Part shown: one piece after another, positions 5,655-6,267 of the stretch
How positions within the stretch are numbered: the stretch's first letter is position 1
Layout: every line of letters begins with the position of its first letter
NCBI GenBank assembly: GCA_023396365.1
Contig: JAEWWL010000025.1
Location: 1-6,267 of the forward strand
Length of the DNA stretch: 6,267 nt
Direction of reading: 5' to 3'
Origin: Methanobacteriota archaeon
GTDB taxonomy: Archaea; Halobacteriota; Methanomicrobia; Methanomicrobiales; Methanomicrobiaceae
Made by a program: the position numbers and the translations under genes
Notes under the pieces: generated by a model
Databases searched by the model: none
Told to the model about the DNA's origin: nothing
Seen by the model: only the letters and a program-made list of their open reading frames with translations

Positions 5655-6248
5655 ATGATTAATAAAAATAAAATGAAACTGATAATTTTTTTTGTATTTA
5701 TGGCATTAATGACTGTATCAGCAGGCTGCATTTCAGACAATAATAATTCTAAAAACAGTTCTGCAGTGGATAGCCAGCAGTCAGCTGATGATTTAAATCC
5801 AACAAAAGAGAGCCTTCCTGCAAAAACAGGCGACAGTGTTGATGTATTCTATACCGGAACAACAGATGACGGAGTAGTGTTTGACAAAAAAGTAAAAGGC
5901 ACTGACAGCCCTCTTTCCTTTACTATCGGTGAGAAAAAGATGATCTTTGGATTTGAAAATGCGGTTTTGGGTATGAAAGAAGGGGAGACAAAAACAGTAA
6001 GGCTTTCACCCGAAGAGGCTTATGGCAATTACCGGGATGAGCTGATATTTAGTGTTGAAAAAAGTTTCTTCCCGGAGGACTACCTGTTAACAAAAGGAAA
6101 TACCGAGTATTTAATGCAGGATAACGGCGGAATATTAAAAGTTGTCATATTAAACATAACAGATTCCAAAGTTGTTCTTGATGCAAACCACAACCTCGCA
6201 GGAAAAAACCTTACCTTTGAAATTTTTGTTGAGAAGATAAATAACTAA
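5655..6248 (+). CDS. FKBP/SlyD-type peptidyl-prolyl cis-trans isomerase, membrane-anchored lipoprotein
   Basis: The protein probably speeds proline isomerisation and acts as a chaperone for secreted proteins on the outer face of the membrane. Residues 8-25 form a signal peptide ending in the lipobox VSAGC, so Cys25 would become the lipid-bearing N-terminus. A Ser/Asn/Asp-rich tether (~26-55) follows. The FKBP domain starts at GDSVDVFYTGTTDDGVVFD (59-77), then IGEKKMIFGFENAVLGMKEGE (91-111) and LSPEEAYGNY (117-126). Residues ~128-172 form the SlyD-like insert-in-flap domain, and the FKBP fold resumes at VVLDANHNLAGKNLTFEI (173-190). Tyr66, Asp77, Phe100, Tyr123 and Phe189 align by eye with FKBP12 active-site residues. 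One deviation is NHNLAGK where most SlyD-type proteins have NHPLAGK. Met1 is chosen for its spacing from the upstream TATA box; Met7 is possible and keeps the signal peptide. It has its own promoter, after the fdhAB terminator, so co-regulation with fdh is unlikely. Confidence 0.9.
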   Translation: MINKNKMKLIIFFVFMALMTVSAGCISDNNNSKNSSAVDSQQSADDLNPTKESLPAKTGDSVDVFYTGTTDDGVVFDKKVKGTDSPLSFTIGEKKMIFGFENAVLGMKEGETKTVRLSPEEAYGNYRDELIFSVEKSFFPEDYLLTKGNTEYLMQDNGGILKVVILNITDSKVVLDANHNLAGKNLTFEIFVEKINN

Positions 6249-6267
6249 ATTTCATTTTTGGCATTAT

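Overview
The window looks like a piece of a hydrogenotrophic, formate-using methanogenic archaeon, most likely of the order Methanomicrobiales. The main evidence is a bicistronic F420-dependent formate dehydrogenase operon (fdhA-fdhB) of methanogen type, with archaeal-style TATA boxes, short or absent leaders, and AT-rich intergenic DNA. The genus cannot be fixed by reading alone.

Layout: (1) Positions 1-1193, minus strand, hold most of a two-domain CheW-like protein that runs off the left edge. Its C-terminal CheW domain is well conserved and its N-terminal one is divergent; an Asn/Ser/Glu-rich linker and an unassigned segment lie between them. (2) Positions 1194-1442 are a divergent promoter region with three tandem copies of a 14-bp AT-rich unit and a TATA-like box facing each way. 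(3) Positions 1443-1775, plus strand, encode a 110-residue protein with four predicted membrane segments and no assigned function, probably from a leaderless mRNA. (4) Positions 1776-2240 are 465 bp with no supportable gene. They hold a T-run, two stem-loops, a 10-bp direct repeat, a small dyad and the fdh promoter. (5) Positions 2241-4301 and 4304-5545 are fdhA and fdhB, 2 bp apart, each with a good Shine-Dalgarno site. A hairpin terminator begins at the fdhB stop codon. (6) Positions 5655-6248, plus strand, encode an FKBP/SlyD-type peptidyl-prolyl isomerase with a lipoprotein signal peptide.

How the genes work together: FdhA oxidises formate at a Mo- or W-bis-pterin site with a cysteine (not selenocysteine) metal ligand. 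Its [4Fe-4S] cluster passes electrons to the iron-sulfur flavoprotein FdhB, which reduces F420; in relatives FdhB also passes electrons to the heterodisulfide reductase complex. The CheW-like protein points to a chemosensory system, but nothing here links it to formate. The FKBP lipoprotein is probably an independent folding factor on the outer face of the membrane.

I see no clear new multi-gene system. The points most worth a second look are the unassigned four-helix membrane protein, the CheW protein's divergent half and linker, and the repeats and stem-loops upstream of fdhA.
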